A DNA stretch of 64,000 nucleotides from Streptomyces koelreuteriae (GTDB lineage Bacteria > Actinomycetota > Actinomycetes > Streptomycetales > Streptomycetaceae): NCBI RefSeq assembly GCF_018604545.1, contig NZ_CP075896.1, forward strand, positions 6,386,001 to 6,450,000. Direction: 5' to 3'. Positions 31,495-40,112 of the stretch are shown here, in pieces. A program made the translations under genes and the position numbers. The notes beneath the pieces were generated by a model. It made no database searches. It saw nothing but the letters and a program-made list of their open reading frames with translations, and was not told the DNA's origin. Position 1 is the first letter of the stretch. Every line of letters begins with the position of its first letter.

Positions 31495-31845
31495 ATGACC
31501 ACCAGCAACACCGGTACCGGTGATGTCGACGCCGCCGTCCGCGAGGAGCTCGCCCGGCTGCGCGCCAGCATCGACAACATCGACGCGGCCGTCGTCCACA
31601 TGCTCGCCGAGCGCTTCAAGTGCACCCAGCAGGTCGGACACCTCAAGGCCAGGCACCAGCTCCCGCCCGCCGACCCGGCCCGTGAGGCCCGTCAGATCGA
31701 CCGGCTGCGCACGCTCGCCGAGAACGCCAAACTGGACCCGGCCTTCGCTGAGAAGTTCCTGAATTTCATCGTCGCCGAGGTCATCCGCCACCACGAGCGC
31801 ATCGCCGACGAGACACTCAACGGCTCCGCCTCCGGCGGCAACTGA
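31495..31845 (+). CDS. Chorismate mutase (AroQ class)
   Basis: The 116-residue all-helical protein converts chorismate to prephenate on the way to phenylalanine and tyrosine. It matches the AroQ pattern: LARLRASIDNIDAAVVHMLAERFKCTQQVGHLKA with the active-site Arg and Lys residues, then REARQIDRLRTLAENAKLDP and FAEKFLNFIVAEVIRHHERI. No regulatory or signal domain is attached, so it is the cytoplasmic stand-alone enzyme normal for Streptomyces. No other aromatic amino acid gene is in the window. Confidence 0.92.
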   Translation: MTTSNTGTGDVDAAVREELARLRASIDNIDAAVVHMLAERFKCTQQVGHLKARHQLPPADPAREARQIDRLRTLAENAKLDPAFAEKFLNFIVAEVIRHHERIADETLNGSASGGN

Positions 31846-31941
31846 CCTCGGACGACGTCCGGCGGCGAGAGACCTCCGCAGGAGCGCTCCCAGGGGAGTG
31901 ACACGGCGGCCCGCGCGGGGCATGCTGCGCTGTGCACAGCA

Positions 31942-31953
31942 TGTCAGCTGACA
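31942..31953. promoter_or_regulatory. Perfect 12-bp palindrome upstream of the response regulator
   Basis: TGTCAGCTGACA is a perfect palindrome 61 bases before the ATG at 32015. Immediately upstream CATGCTG and CAGCATG (31921-31943) form a second inverted repeat. It is a plausible operator, but the binding protein is unknown. Confidence 0.35.
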
Positions 31954-32014
31954 AGCACTGCGCGTCAGTGTCCCGGACTTACTCTGGTCCTCCACGAGGG
32001 AGGGGCGTCGGGCC

Positions 32015-32566
32015 ATGCCGTCGGATACCAGGATCCTCATCGTCGACGACCACGAGGACACGCTCTACGCACTGGAAAGCGCCCTGGCCCCGCTGGGCTA
32101 TCTGCTCGGCCGGGCCACCAGCGGCGACGAGGCGCTCAAGCAGGTGCTCCGCGGCCAGGTCGGCCTGCTCCTCCTCGACGTGCGCATGCCCGGCGTCAGC
32201 GGCCTGGAAGTGGTGCGCTACATGCGGCGCGTCGAACAGACCCAGCACATCCCCGTGATCCTGCTGACCGGCTTCGGCGCCGACCACGAACTGACCACCG
32301 CCGCCTTCCGCCTGGGCGTCGCCGACCTCGTCATGAAACCCGTGGACCCCTGGGCCCTGCGCACCAAGGTCCGCTACCTCTACGACGCCCAGCAGCGCCA
32401 CCTCGCCCTGGAGCGGGAAGTGCGCCGGCTGCGCGCCCTCGTACGGGAGCACACCGAGGCCGCCGTACACCCCGCGCGCCCCGCCCTGCCGCATCCCGAC
32501 GCGCGCGTACCGACCCAGCGACCCATGGGGGCGCACGCCGGGGAGCTCGAAAAAGACCGCACCTAG
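32015..32566 (+). CDS. Single-domain response regulator
   Basis: The 183-residue protein has one receiver domain (residues 5-120) with the acidic pair Asp11/Asp12, phospho-acceptor Asp55 in LLLLDVRMPG, the conserved Thr of LLTGFG and the Lys of VMKPVD. After a short helical stretch (LALEREVRRLRALVREH) the tail is Pro/Ala/His-rich and disordered; there is no DNA-binding output domain. No histidine kinase gene is nearby, so it is an orphan that probably works by protein contact. Leader DNA holds two inverted repeats. A hairpin covers its stop region. Confidence 0.88.
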   Translation: MPSDTRILIVDDHEDTLYALESALAPLGYLLGRATSGDEALKQVLRGQVGLLLLDVRMPGVSGLEVVRYMRRVEQTQHIPVILLTGFGADHELTTAAFRLGVADLVMKPVDPWALRTKVRYLYDAQQRHLALEREVRRLRALVREHTEAAVHPARPALPHPDARVPTQRPMGAHAGELEKDRT

Positions 32567-32598
32567 AGGCGGACATTGGGCACGTACCGATCCGCCTC
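32566..32598 (+). terminator. Hairpin after the response regulator gene
   Basis: GAGGCGGA (32566-32573) pairs with TCCGCCTC (32591-32598) across a 17-base loop, overlapping the stop codon region. No T run follows; the role is likely termination before pepN. Confidence 0.4.
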
Positions 32599-32625
32599 TG
32601 TGCCTTGCCAGTGCGATCAGGCAGC

Positions 32626-35127
32626 ATGTCACGCATGTCCGTACTGACGCGCGACGAAGCGCAGACCCGAGCAGAGCTCCTCGACGTGCACCGCTACACG
32701 ATCGAACTCGACCTGACCACCGGCGACGAGACCTTCGACTCCCGCACCCTGATCAGGTTCAGCGCCCGCGCCGACGGAGACACCTTCGTCGAGGTCAGGC
32801 CGGACGAGCTGCGCTCCGTCACCCTCGACGGACACCCCCTGGACCCCGAAGCCCTGGACGACAACCGGCTGCCCCTGAAGGACCTCACCGCCGGCGAGCA
32901 CGAACTGCGCGTGCACGCGGCCATGCGCTACTCCCGCACCGGCGAGGGCATGCACCGCTTCACCGACCCCACCGACGGCGAGACATACGTCTACACCCAG
33001 CTCTTCCTCGACGACGTCCAGCGCGTCTTCGCCGCCTTCGACCAGCCCGACCTCAAGTCCGTCTTCGAGCTGTCCGTCCGGGCCCCCGAGGGCTGGACCG
33101 TCCTCGCCAACGGCATCACCGAACAGACCGACGGCGTATGGAAGGCGGCACCCACACCGCTGATCTCCACCTACCTCGTCGCCGTCGCCGCCGGCCCCTG
33201 GCACTCCGTACGCACCGAGCACGGCGGCCTGCCCTTCGGCCTGCACTGCCGCCGCTCCCTCGCCCCCTACCTGGACGCCGACGCCGACGAACTCTTCGAC
33301 GTCACGCGCGCGTGCTACGACCGCTACCACGAGAAGTTCGACGAGCCCTACCCCTTCGACTCCTACGACCAGGCCTTCGTCCCCGAGTTCAACGCGGGCG
33401 CCATGGAGAACCCCGGCCTCGTCACCTTCCGCGACGAGTTCGTCTACCGCTCCGCCGTCACCGACACCGAGCGGCAGACCCGCGCCATGGTCATCGCCCA
33501 CGAGATGGCCCACATGTGGTTCGGCGACCTCGTCACCCTCAAGTGGTGGGACGACATCTGGCTGAACGAGTCCTTCGCCGAGTACATGGGCTACCAGACC
33601 CTCACCGAGGCGACTCGCTTCACGGACACCTGGACCGACTTCGCCGTCGCCCGCAAGTCCTGGGGCTACGACGCCGACCAGCGCCCCTCCACCCACCCCG
33701 TCGCCCCCGAGGCCGTCGACGACACCGCCTCCGCGCTGCTCAACTTCGACGGCATCTCCTACGCCAAGGGCGCCAGCGCCCTGCGCCAGCTCGTCGCCTG
33801 GCTCGGCGAGAAGGACTTCCTCGCCGGCATCAACACCCACTTCGCCCGGCACAAGTTCGCCAACGCCACCCTCGCCGACTTCATCGACTCCCTCGCCGGC
33901 GCCACCGAACGCGACGTCCACGCCTGGGCCGACGCCTGGCTGCGCACCACCGGCGTCGACACCCTCACCCCCCAGGTCGTCCCCGGCGAGAACGGCACCT
34001 GCGCCCTCACCGTCGACCACGCCGGCAGCCGCCCCCACCACATCGCCGTCGGCCTGTACGACCGGGACCTCGGCGACGACGGCGGGCACCTCGCCCTGCG
34101 CGAACGCCTCCAGCTGGACCTGCCGCGCGACGACGCCCACCCCCTCGGCAAGCGCCCGGCCCTGCTCCTCCTCAACGACGGCGACCTCACCTACGCCAAG
34201 GTCCGCTTCGACCCCGAGTCCTTCGAGACCATCCGCAAGGAACTGTCCGGCCTGCCCGAACCGCTCACCCGCGCGGTCGTCTGGAACGCCCTGCGCGACG
34301 CCGTCCGCGACGGCGAACTGGCCCCCGCCGCCTACCTGGAGACCGCCCGGGCCCATCTCCCCCTCGAGACGGACCTCGCCGTCGTCCAGGGAGTGCTCGC
34401 CTTCGCGTCCACCTACATCACCGACCACTACCTCACCCCCGAGGAGCGCCCCGCCGCGCTCGCCACCCTCTCCGACCTGTGCCGCGACCTCATCCGCCGC
34501 ACCGAGGACGGCGACAACCCCGGCCTGCGCCTGATCGCCGTACGCCACCGCATCGACGTCGCGGCCCACCCCGACACCATCGCCGCCTGGCTCGCCGACG
34601 GCACCGTCCCCGGCGGCCCGGAGCTCGACCCCGAGCTGCGCTGGCGCGTCCTCGCCCGGCTCGCCGTCCTCGGCGCCACCGACGAGGCCGCCATCGCCGC
34701 CGAGCTGGAACGCGACCCCAGCGCCACCGGCCGGGAGGGCGCCGCCCACTGCCGGGCCGCGCTGCCCGACCCGGAGGCCAAGGCCCGCGCCTGGCAGGCG
34801 ATGTTCGGCTCCGACGAGCTGTCCAACTACCTCTTCACCGCCACCGCCGCGGGCTTCTGGCAGCCCGAACAGGCCGACCTGGTCCGCGAGTACGTGCCGC
34901 GCTACTACGCCGACGCGGTGGCCGTCGCCGAGCGCCGCGGCCCCGCCATCGCCACGGCCGTCGGCCGCTCGGCCTTCCCCGCCCACGCCGTCGACGCGGA
35001 GAACCTGCGCCTGGGCGAGGATTCCCTGCGCGACGCCGAACCGATCCCGGCACTGCACCGCAAGCTCGTCGACCAACTGGACGATCTGGCACGGGCGTTG
35101 AGGGTGCGGCAGGGACCGCGGCCGTAG
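32626..35127 (+). CDS. pepN: Aminopeptidase N (M1 family)
   Basis: The 833-residue zinc aminopeptidase removes N-terminal amino acids from peptides in the cytoplasm. It has the exopeptidase motif GAMEN at 258-262, zinc ligands His292 and His296 in HEMAH, and Glu315 in WLNESFAEY with the standard 18-residue gap, followed by the catalytic Tyr region and the C-terminal helical domain. There is no signal peptide. The start is uncertain between ATG 32626 and ATG 32635; 32626 is nearer the AGG of the likely ribosome site. A strong GC hairpin follows the stop. Confidence 0.94.
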   Translation: MSRMSVLTRDEAQTRAELLDVHRYTIELDLTTGDETFDSRTLIRFSARADGDTFVEVRPDELRSVTLDGHPLDPEALDDNRLPLKDLTAGEHELRVHAAMRYSRTGEGMHRFTDPTDGETYVYTQLFLDDVQRVFAAFDQPDLKSVFELSVRAPEGWTVLANGITEQTDGVWKAAPTPLISTYLVAVAAGPWHSVRTEHGGLPFGLHCRRSLAPYLDADADELFDVTRACYDRYHEKFDEPYPFDSYDQAFVPEFNAGAMENPGLVTFRDEFVYRSAVTDTERQTRAMVIAHEMAHMWFGDLVTLKWWDDIWLNESFAEYMGYQTLTEATRFTDTWTDFAVARKSWGYDADQRPSTHPVAPEAVDDTASALLNFDGISYAKGASALRQLVAWLGEKDFLAGINTHFARHKFANATLADFIDSLAGATERDVHAWADAWLRTTGVDTLTPQVVPGENGTCALTVDHAGSRPHHIAVGLYDRDLGDDGGHLALRERLQLDLPRDDAHPLGKRPALLLLNDGDLTYAKVRFDPESFETIRKELSGLPEPLTRAVVWNALRDAVRDGELAPAAYLETARAHLPLETDLAVVQGVLAFASTYITDHYLTPEERPAALATLSDLCRDLIRRTEDGDNPGLRLIAVRHRIDVAAHPDTIAAWLADGTVPGGPELDPELRWRVLARLAVLGATDEAAIAAELERDPSATGREGAAHCRAALPDPEAKARAWQAMFGSDELSNYLFTATAAGFWQPEQADLVREYVPRYYADAVAVAERRGPAIATAVGRSAFPAHAVDAENLRLGEDSLRDAEPIPALHRKLVDQLDDLARALRVRQGPRP

Positions 35128-35133
35128 GGCCCC

Positions 35134-35159
35134 GGGCGCCGGGCACCTCCCCGGCGCCC
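35134..35159 (+). terminator. Terminator hairpin after pepN
   Basis: GGGCGCCGGG (35134-35143) pairs perfectly with CCCGGCGCCC (35150-35159) around a 6-base loop, 7 bases after the pepN stop. There is no T run, which is common for Streptomyces terminators. Confidence 0.65.
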
Positions 35160-35178
35160 GACTCCTCCCAGGGCTGAG

Positions 35179-35237
35179 ACGACCGGACCCCAACAGGTTC
35201 TCCCCGTCGGGAAGTACCTCCACCCGGGTCCGGTCGT
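35179..35237 (+). promoter_or_regulatory. Long foldable leader before the decarboxylase gene
   Basis: ACGACCGGACCC (35179-35190) is the exact reverse complement of GGGTCCGGTCGT (35226-35237). The 35 bases inside can form a second stem starting AGGT/ACCT and closing on CCC-CGTC-GGG. The 59-base element ends 42 bases before the ATG at 35280. It could be an attenuator, a structured RNA, or a pepN-distal terminator. I recognise no known riboswitch class. Confidence 0.45.
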
Positions 35238-35279
35238 TGGGCTTCACGGGCGCGTCGCCCCGCTCCCCGGAGGACGCCC

Positions 35280-36683
35280 ATGAGCACGCCGCACCTCGCC
35301 TCAGGTCCCGAAGGCCCACGCGCCCTGCGGCCGTTGCTCGACACCGTGCTCGAAGCGCTGGACACCGGCGCCCGGGCGCGCGGCGGGCCCCTCCCACCGG
35401 GCGGACCGGAGGCGGTCGCGGCCCGCGTGCGCGAGACGGCGGGAGAGATCCTCCCCGACCAGGGCGACCCACACGCCCTGCGCACCCTGGTCCACCTCTT
35501 CGCCGAAGGCGCCGCCGACCCCGCACACCCCCTGTGCGCCGCCCACCTCCACTGCCCACCCCTGGCCGTCGCCACCGCCGCCGACCTCGCCGCCTCCGCC
35601 CTCAACCCCTCCCTCGACTCCTGGGACCAGGCCCCGGCGGCATCGGAACTGGAGACACTGGTGACGGGGGCCCTGGCCAGGGAGATCTACGGCTGCCAAG
35701 AAGGGTCCGACACCCCCGACTCCCTCGTCACCACCGGCGGCACCGAGTCCAACCAACTCGCCCTCCTCCTCGCCCGGGAGGCGTACGGCGGGCACGTACG
35801 GCTGGTGTGCGGGGCCAACGCCCACCACTCGCTCACCCGGGCCGCCTGGCTGCTCGGACTGCCCGCACCCGTCGTCGTGCCCGCCCCCGCCGGGACCCTC
35901 GACCCCGCCGCGCTCGACAAGACCCTCACCCGCCTGCCCGGCCCGCTGCTCGTCGCCGCCACCGCCGGCACCACCGACGCCGGCCTCATCGACCCGCTGC
36001 CCGAGATCGCCGGCCACTGCGCGGCCCACGGCGCCCGGCTGCACATCGACGCCGCCTACGGCGGAGGCCTCCTGTTCAGCACCCGGCACCGCACCGCGCT
36101 CACCGGACTCGACGCCGCCGACACCGTCACCCTCGACCTGCACAAACTCGGCTGGCAGCCCATCGCCGCAGGCCTCCTCGCCGTCAAGAACCCCCGCGAC
36201 CTCACCGCCCTGCGACAGCGCGCCGACTACCTCAACGCCGCCGACGACACCGAGGCCGGCCTCCCGGACCTGCTCGGCCGCTCCCTGCGCACCACCCGCC
36301 GCCCCGACGTCCTCAAGCTCGCCGTCACCCTCAAAACCCTCGGCCGAAGCGGCCTCGGCACCCTCGTCGACCAGGTCTGCGCCCGGGCCCGCGAGTTCGC
36401 CGCCCTCGTCCGGGACCACCCCGGCTTCGAACTCCAGGCCCCGCCCGTCATCAGCACGGTGCTGTTCCGCCCCGCGGACGCCACGGACACCACGGTGGCC
36501 GCCGTACGCCGCGCGCTCCTCACCGACGGCCGTGCCGTCCTCGGCCGGACCCGTCTCGACGGCCGGCTCTGGCTCAAGGCCACCCTCCTCAACCCCGCCA
36601 CCGGGCCCGACGACCTGGCCGCCCTGCTGCACCTCGTGGCAGCGCGCCGAGCCACCCTCGTGGAAGGACACACCCCCCGATGA
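35280..36683 (+). CDS. PLP-dependent decarboxylase (group II, DesA-like)
   Basis: The 467-residue enzyme belongs to the pyridoxal-phosphate group II decarboxylases, which include lysine (DesA), 2,4-diaminobutyrate and aromatic amino acid decarboxylases. Visible features are HCPPLAVATAADL and NPSLDSWDQ at the substrate side, TTGGTESNQLALLLAREA for phosphate binding, HIDAAYGGG with the ring-binding Asp, and the Schiff-base Lys in LDLHKLGWQP. Its stop overlaps the start of an N-hydroxylase by 4 bases. The pair suggests production of an N-hydroxylated diamine such as N-hydroxycadaverine or N-hydroxyputrescine for a hydroxamate siderophore. The substrate is not proven, and no iron box is seen upstream. 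Confidence 0.85.
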   Translation: MSTPHLASGPEGPRALRPLLDTVLEALDTGARARGGPLPPGGPEAVAARVRETAGEILPDQGDPHALRTLVHLFAEGAADPAHPLCAAHLHCPPLAVATAADLAASALNPSLDSWDQAPAASELETLVTGALAREIYGCQEGSDTPDSLVTTGGTESNQLALLLAREAYGGHVRLVCGANAHHSLTRAAWLLGLPAPVVVPAPAGTLDPAALDKTLTRLPGPLLVAATAGTTDAGLIDPLPEIAGHCAAHGARLHIDAAYGGGLLFSTRHRTALTGLDAADTVTLDLHKLGWQPIAAGLLAVKNPRDLTALRQRADYLNAADDTEAGLPDLLGRSLRTTRRPDVLKLAVTLKTLGRSGLGTLVDQVCARAREFAALVRDHPGFELQAPPVISTVLFRPADATDTTVAAVRRALLTDGRAVLGRTRLDGRLWLKATLLNPATGPDDLAALLHLVAARRATLVEGHTPR

Positions 36684-38119
36684 ACCCCGCACCCACCCCC
36701 GACCCCACCCCGACGCCCCACCCGTACCACCAGCCCGACGCACCCCGCGACCTGGTCGGCATCGGCATCGGCCCCGCCAACCTCTCCCTCGCCGCCCTCG
36801 CCCACCCGCTCGGCGACCTCGACACCGTCTTCTACGACCAGCGCCCCGCCTTCGGCTGGCACTCCGGCCTGCTCATCGAGGGCGCCACCATCCAGGTCCC
36901 CTTCCTCGCCGACCTGGTGTCCCTCGCCGACCCCACCAGCCCCTGGACCTTCCTCAACTACCTCAGGTCCCGCGAGCGGCTCTTCCCCTTCTACTTCGCC
37001 GAGCGCTTCCACATCCAGCGCGCCGAGTACGACGCCTACTGCCGCTGGGTCGGCGAGAGCCTCCCGGACCTCCACTTCGGCCACCAGGTCGACGCCGTCC
37101 GCTGGAACCCCGAACGCGACGTCTTCGAGGTCGACTTCACCCAGCTCGACGCCGACGGAGAAGCCGAGGCCCTCGGCCGCACCTACACCCGCAACGTCGT
37201 CCTCGGCATCGGCACCGAGCCCTACGTCCCCGAACCCCTCAAGCCCCTCGCCCAGGCACCCGGCGTCCCCGTCGTGCACGCCGCCGACTACCTCGACCAC
37301 CGCGCCACCCTGCTCGCCGCCGAGCACGTCACGGTCGTCGGCATCGGACAGTCCGGCGCCGAGATCTTCCTCGACCTGCTGCGCAACAGACCGGCGGGCC
37401 AGGAGAGACTCCACTGGCTGGGCCGCACCGAGGCCTTCGCACCCATGGAGTACTCCAAGCTCGGCCTGGAGCACTTCACCCCCGACCACACCCGCTACTT
37501 CCACGCCCTGCCCGAATCCGCCCGCGACCGGCTCGTCACCGACCAGTGGCAGCTCCACAAGGGCATCGACACCGCCACCGTCGCCGCCATCCACGACGAG
37601 CTCTACCGCCGCACCCTGCACGGCGGCTGGCCCGACGCCGTCCTCACCCCCGGCGTCCACGTCCGCACCGCGGGCCGCGTCGCGACGACCAAGGTGGAAC
37701 TGCACCTGGAGCACAGCACGCAGGACAGCCGCTCCCGCCTCACCACCGACGCCGTCGTCCTCGCCACCGGCTACCGCGAACGCCCCCTCGACCGCGTCCT
37801 CGCCGGCCTCGACCCCTACCTGCGCCGCGACAGCAGTGAACGCCCGCGCATCGACGAGGAGTACCGCCTCGTCCTCGACCCCTCCGTCACCGGCACGGCC
37901 TACGTCCAGAACGCCGAGACCCACACCCACGGCGTCGGCGCCCCGGACCTCGGCCTCGCCGCCTGGCGCAGCGCGATCATCCTCAACTCCCTGACGGGCA
38001 GGGAGGCCTACGCCCTCCCGCGCCGCACCGCCTTCACCACCTTCGGCCTCACCCAGCGACAGCAGGTCCCGCCGGCCCGTCAGGCACCGGCGCTGACCCC
38101 GCTGGTGGACCGAAGGTGA
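36680..38119 (+). CDS. Lysine/ornithine/diamine N-hydroxylase family flavoprotein
   Basis: The 479-residue protein is an FAD- and NADPH-dependent N-monooxygenase of the IucD/SidA/DesB family. FAD-binding GIGIGPANLSLAALAHPL follows a Pro-rich N terminus; next are the WHSGLLIEGATIQVPFLADLV substrate region, NADPH-binding VVGIGQSGAEIFLDLL and the ATGY motif near the C terminus. The enzyme hydroxylates a terminal amine as the first committed step to hydroxamates. It is translationally coupled to the decarboxylase. The DesC-type acyltransferase and DesD-type NIS synthetase that normally follow are absent; a convergent nucleotidase gene begins 21 bases after its stop. Confidence 0.87.
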   Translation: MNPAPTPDPTPTPHPYHQPDAPRDLVGIGIGPANLSLAALAHPLGDLDTVFYDQRPAFGWHSGLLIEGATIQVPFLADLVSLADPTSPWTFLNYLRSRERLFPFYFAERFHIQRAEYDAYCRWVGESLPDLHFGHQVDAVRWNPERDVFEVDFTQLDADGEAEALGRTYTRNVVLGIGTEPYVPEPLKPLAQAPGVPVVHAADYLDHRATLLAAEHVTVVGIGQSGAEIFLDLLRNRPAGQERLHWLGRTEAFAPMEYSKLGLEHFTPDHTRYFHALPESARDRLVTDQWQLHKGIDTATVAAIHDELYRRTLHGGWPDAVLTPGVHVRTAGRVATTKVELHLEHSTQDSRSRLTTDAVVLATGYRERPLDRVLAGLDPYLRRDSSERPRIDEEYRLVLDPSVTGTAYVQNAETHTHGVGAPDLGLAAWRSAIILNSLTGREAYALPRRTAFTTFGLTQRQQVPPARQAPALTPLVDRR

Positions 38120-38140
38120 TGACAACCCGAGGACCGGGCT

Positions 38141-39949
38141 CTAGAAGACGGGCGTGCCGTTCCGCGTGAGCTTCCAGTCCACCGCCGCGAACTCGGCCGG
38201 ATCGACGGACCCCTTCGCCTTCACCCAGGCGATCATGGTGTTGCGGATCTCGTCCGAGTTCGACCACAGCAGCTGCGAGGCCGCGACATGCGGGAAGTTC
38301 CCGCCGCCGTTGGCCCGGTAGTTGTTCACCGCGAACACGAACTTCGCATCGTCCGCGAGCGGCTGCCCACCGAACGTCACATTCGTCACCCGCGAACCCG
38401 CCGGCTTCGCGATGTCGATCTCATACGCCAGACCGCTCACCACGTCGTAGTTGTAGTCCGGCGTGCCGTTCGCGTTCGTCAGCTTCGCCGGATCCACCTG
38501 CGCGCCCGGCGCCGTCTGCACGAAATAGTTCGCCGAGAACTCCAGATACGCCTTCATCTGCGCACCCGTCATCAGACGCGCCTCCAGCGTGTTCTCGAAG
38601 ACGTACAGACCCGCCACGTCCCGGATCGTCACCTCGCCCGCCGGGATCCGGGCACTGCGCGAGAAGCACGCCGCCTGCGACAGCACCGGCAGCGAGGCGT
38701 GCTCCGTACCCGCCAGCGCCTGCTTCACCGTGTCCGCCTGGATGTGGTTGATCAGATCGATGATCGGCACGTCCTTGTACGGCGCTTCGGCCGACGTCAT
38801 CTCCGCCGCGTTCGTGCCGATGACCTGGTTGACGTACGCCACGACCTTCTCGTGCTCGTCCGACAGCAGCCGGACGATCTTCCGGTCCTCCTCCACCGCG
38901 TTGGAGTTCAGGACCTTCGCGCCCACCTTCTCGACCTTCCAGCAGCCCTTCGCCCAGACCAGCTCGAAGTCGAACAGCGTCAGCCGCTGCCCCCACTTCA
39001 GCGGCTCGGACAGCACGACCTGCTTGCCGGTCTTCTTGTTGGTGACGAAGTACTCGGCGATCTCCGTGTGCGCGTGCCCGACCAGGATCGCGTCGATCCC
39101 CGGCACCTGCTCCGCCACCAGACCCGCCGCGTTCTCGATGTACGGCAGCTGATCACCGTAGGACGACGTCCCCGACGAACCACTGTGCGCCGACACGATG
39201 ACGACGTCCGCGCCCATCGACCGCAGCTTCGGCACCCACTTCGCCGCCTGCTCCTCCAGACCCGGGAACGTCATCTTGCCCTGCACGTTCGCCTTGTCCC
39301 AGATCGCGATCCCCGGGTTGGTCAGCCCCAGCACCGCCACCTTCACATCCCGCCCGAACGGCGTGCGCAGCCGGTGCATGCTGTACGGCGCGAACGCCGG
39401 CCGCAGCGTCTTCGCGTCCAGCGCGTTCGCGCCCAGCAACGGGAAACGACACTGCTGCTCGAACTTCCGCAGCACCGGAATGCCGTAGTTGAACTCGTGG
39501 TTGCCGAGCGCCGCCGCGTCGTAGTCCATGGCGTTCATGGCCTGCGCCATCGGGTGCACCGGGCCGCCCTTGGCGGTGATCGGGTCGACCTTGGCGTAGT
39601 AGTACGACAGTTGCGTGCCCTGGATGGTGTCGCCCGCGTCGATGAGCAGCGTGTTGCGGCGGCCCTTCTCCTCGCGGATCCGGTTCACCAGGGTGGAGAT
39701 CTTCGCCAGACCGATGTCGTTGTGGTCCTTGTCGTCGAACTCCTTGTCCGTGAAGTAGTCCCAGTTGAAGACGTTGCCGTGCAGGTCCGTCGTCCCCATC
39801 ACGGTGAAGGAGTACCGCTTCGCGCCCCGCTTGCCCTCGCCCCGCGCCTCGGCCGCCTGCGCACCCGGCGCCGAGACCGCACCGGCCAGCGCCACCCCCG
39901 CCCCGGTCACGGCGGACTTCTCCAGGAACTTCCGGCGGTTCAACGGCAT
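38141..39949 (-). CDS. Tat-exported 5'-nucleotidase / 2',3'-cyclic phosphodiesterase family protein
   Basis: The 602-residue secreted metallophosphoesterase has a twin-arginine signal (NRRKFL at 4-9, then a hydrophobic segment ending APGAQAA). The catalytic domain shows TTDLHG, DAGDTIQGT, GNHEFNYG and VGHAHTE as metal-binding motifs. The C-terminal 5'-nucleotidase domain has NYRANGGGNFP for nucleoside stacking. It removes phosphate from extracellular nucleotides for scavenging. ATG 39949 is chosen because AAGGGGAG lies upstream and the signal peptide begins there. Two 12-bp direct repeats lie in its promoter region. Confidence 0.92.
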   Translation of the reverse strand: MPLNRRKFLEKSAVTGAGVALAGAVSAPGAQAAEARGEGKRGAKRYSFTVMGTTDLHGNVFNWDYFTDKEFDDKDHNDIGLAKISTLVNRIREEKGRRNTLLIDAGDTIQGTQLSYYYAKVDPITAKGGPVHPMAQAMNAMDYDAAALGNHEFNYGIPVLRKFEQQCRFPLLGANALDAKTLRPAFAPYSMHRLRTPFGRDVKVAVLGLTNPGIAIWDKANVQGKMTFPGLEEQAAKWVPKLRSMGADVVIVSAHSGSSGTSSYGDQLPYIENAAGLVAEQVPGIDAILVGHAHTEIAEYFVTNKKTGKQVVLSEPLKWGQRLTLFDFELVWAKGCWKVEKVGAKVLNSNAVEEDRKIVRLLSDEHEKVVAYVNQVIGTNAAEMTSAEAPYKDVPIIDLINHIQADTVKQALAGTEHASLPVLSQAACFSRSARIPAGEVTIRDVAGLYVFENTLEARLMTGAQMKAYLEFSANYFVQTAPGAQVDPAKLTNANGTPDYNYDVVSGLAYEIDIAKPAGSRVTNVTFGGQPLADDAKFVFAVNNYRANGGGNFPHVAASQLLWSNSDEIRNTMIAWVKAKGSVDPAEFAAVDWKLTRNGTPVF

Positions 39950-39979
39950 GTCTGGCTCCCCTTGCGGAATCTGTGAACG

Positions 39980-40004
39980 ACGCGCGTAGATAACGCGCGT
40001 AGAT
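39980..40004. promoter_or_regulatory. Two 12-bp direct repeats upstream of the nucleotidase gene
   Basis: ACGCGCGTAGAT occurs at 39980-39991 and again at 39993-40004, a 13-base period, about 30 bases before the nucleotidase start. On the minus strand a TTATCT hexamer within the repeats could act as a -10. They do not fit the PhoP 11-base repeat consensus. The binding factor is unknown. Confidence 0.45.
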
Positions 40005-40112
40005 TCTGACCCGCTCATGACCGGCCGCAACAGCCCCGGCAGGTTGCGATCTGATGACTCAGTCGGCCAACTCCACGCCTCCCGCCAGCCACAACATGAC
40101 AGAGTGGGGCGT

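Noticed and set aside
35174..35220. TPP-riboswitch-like CTGAGA and GGGAAG near the decarboxylase leader
   Set aside because: The conserved ACCTGA block and the flanking helices of the TPP fold are missing.
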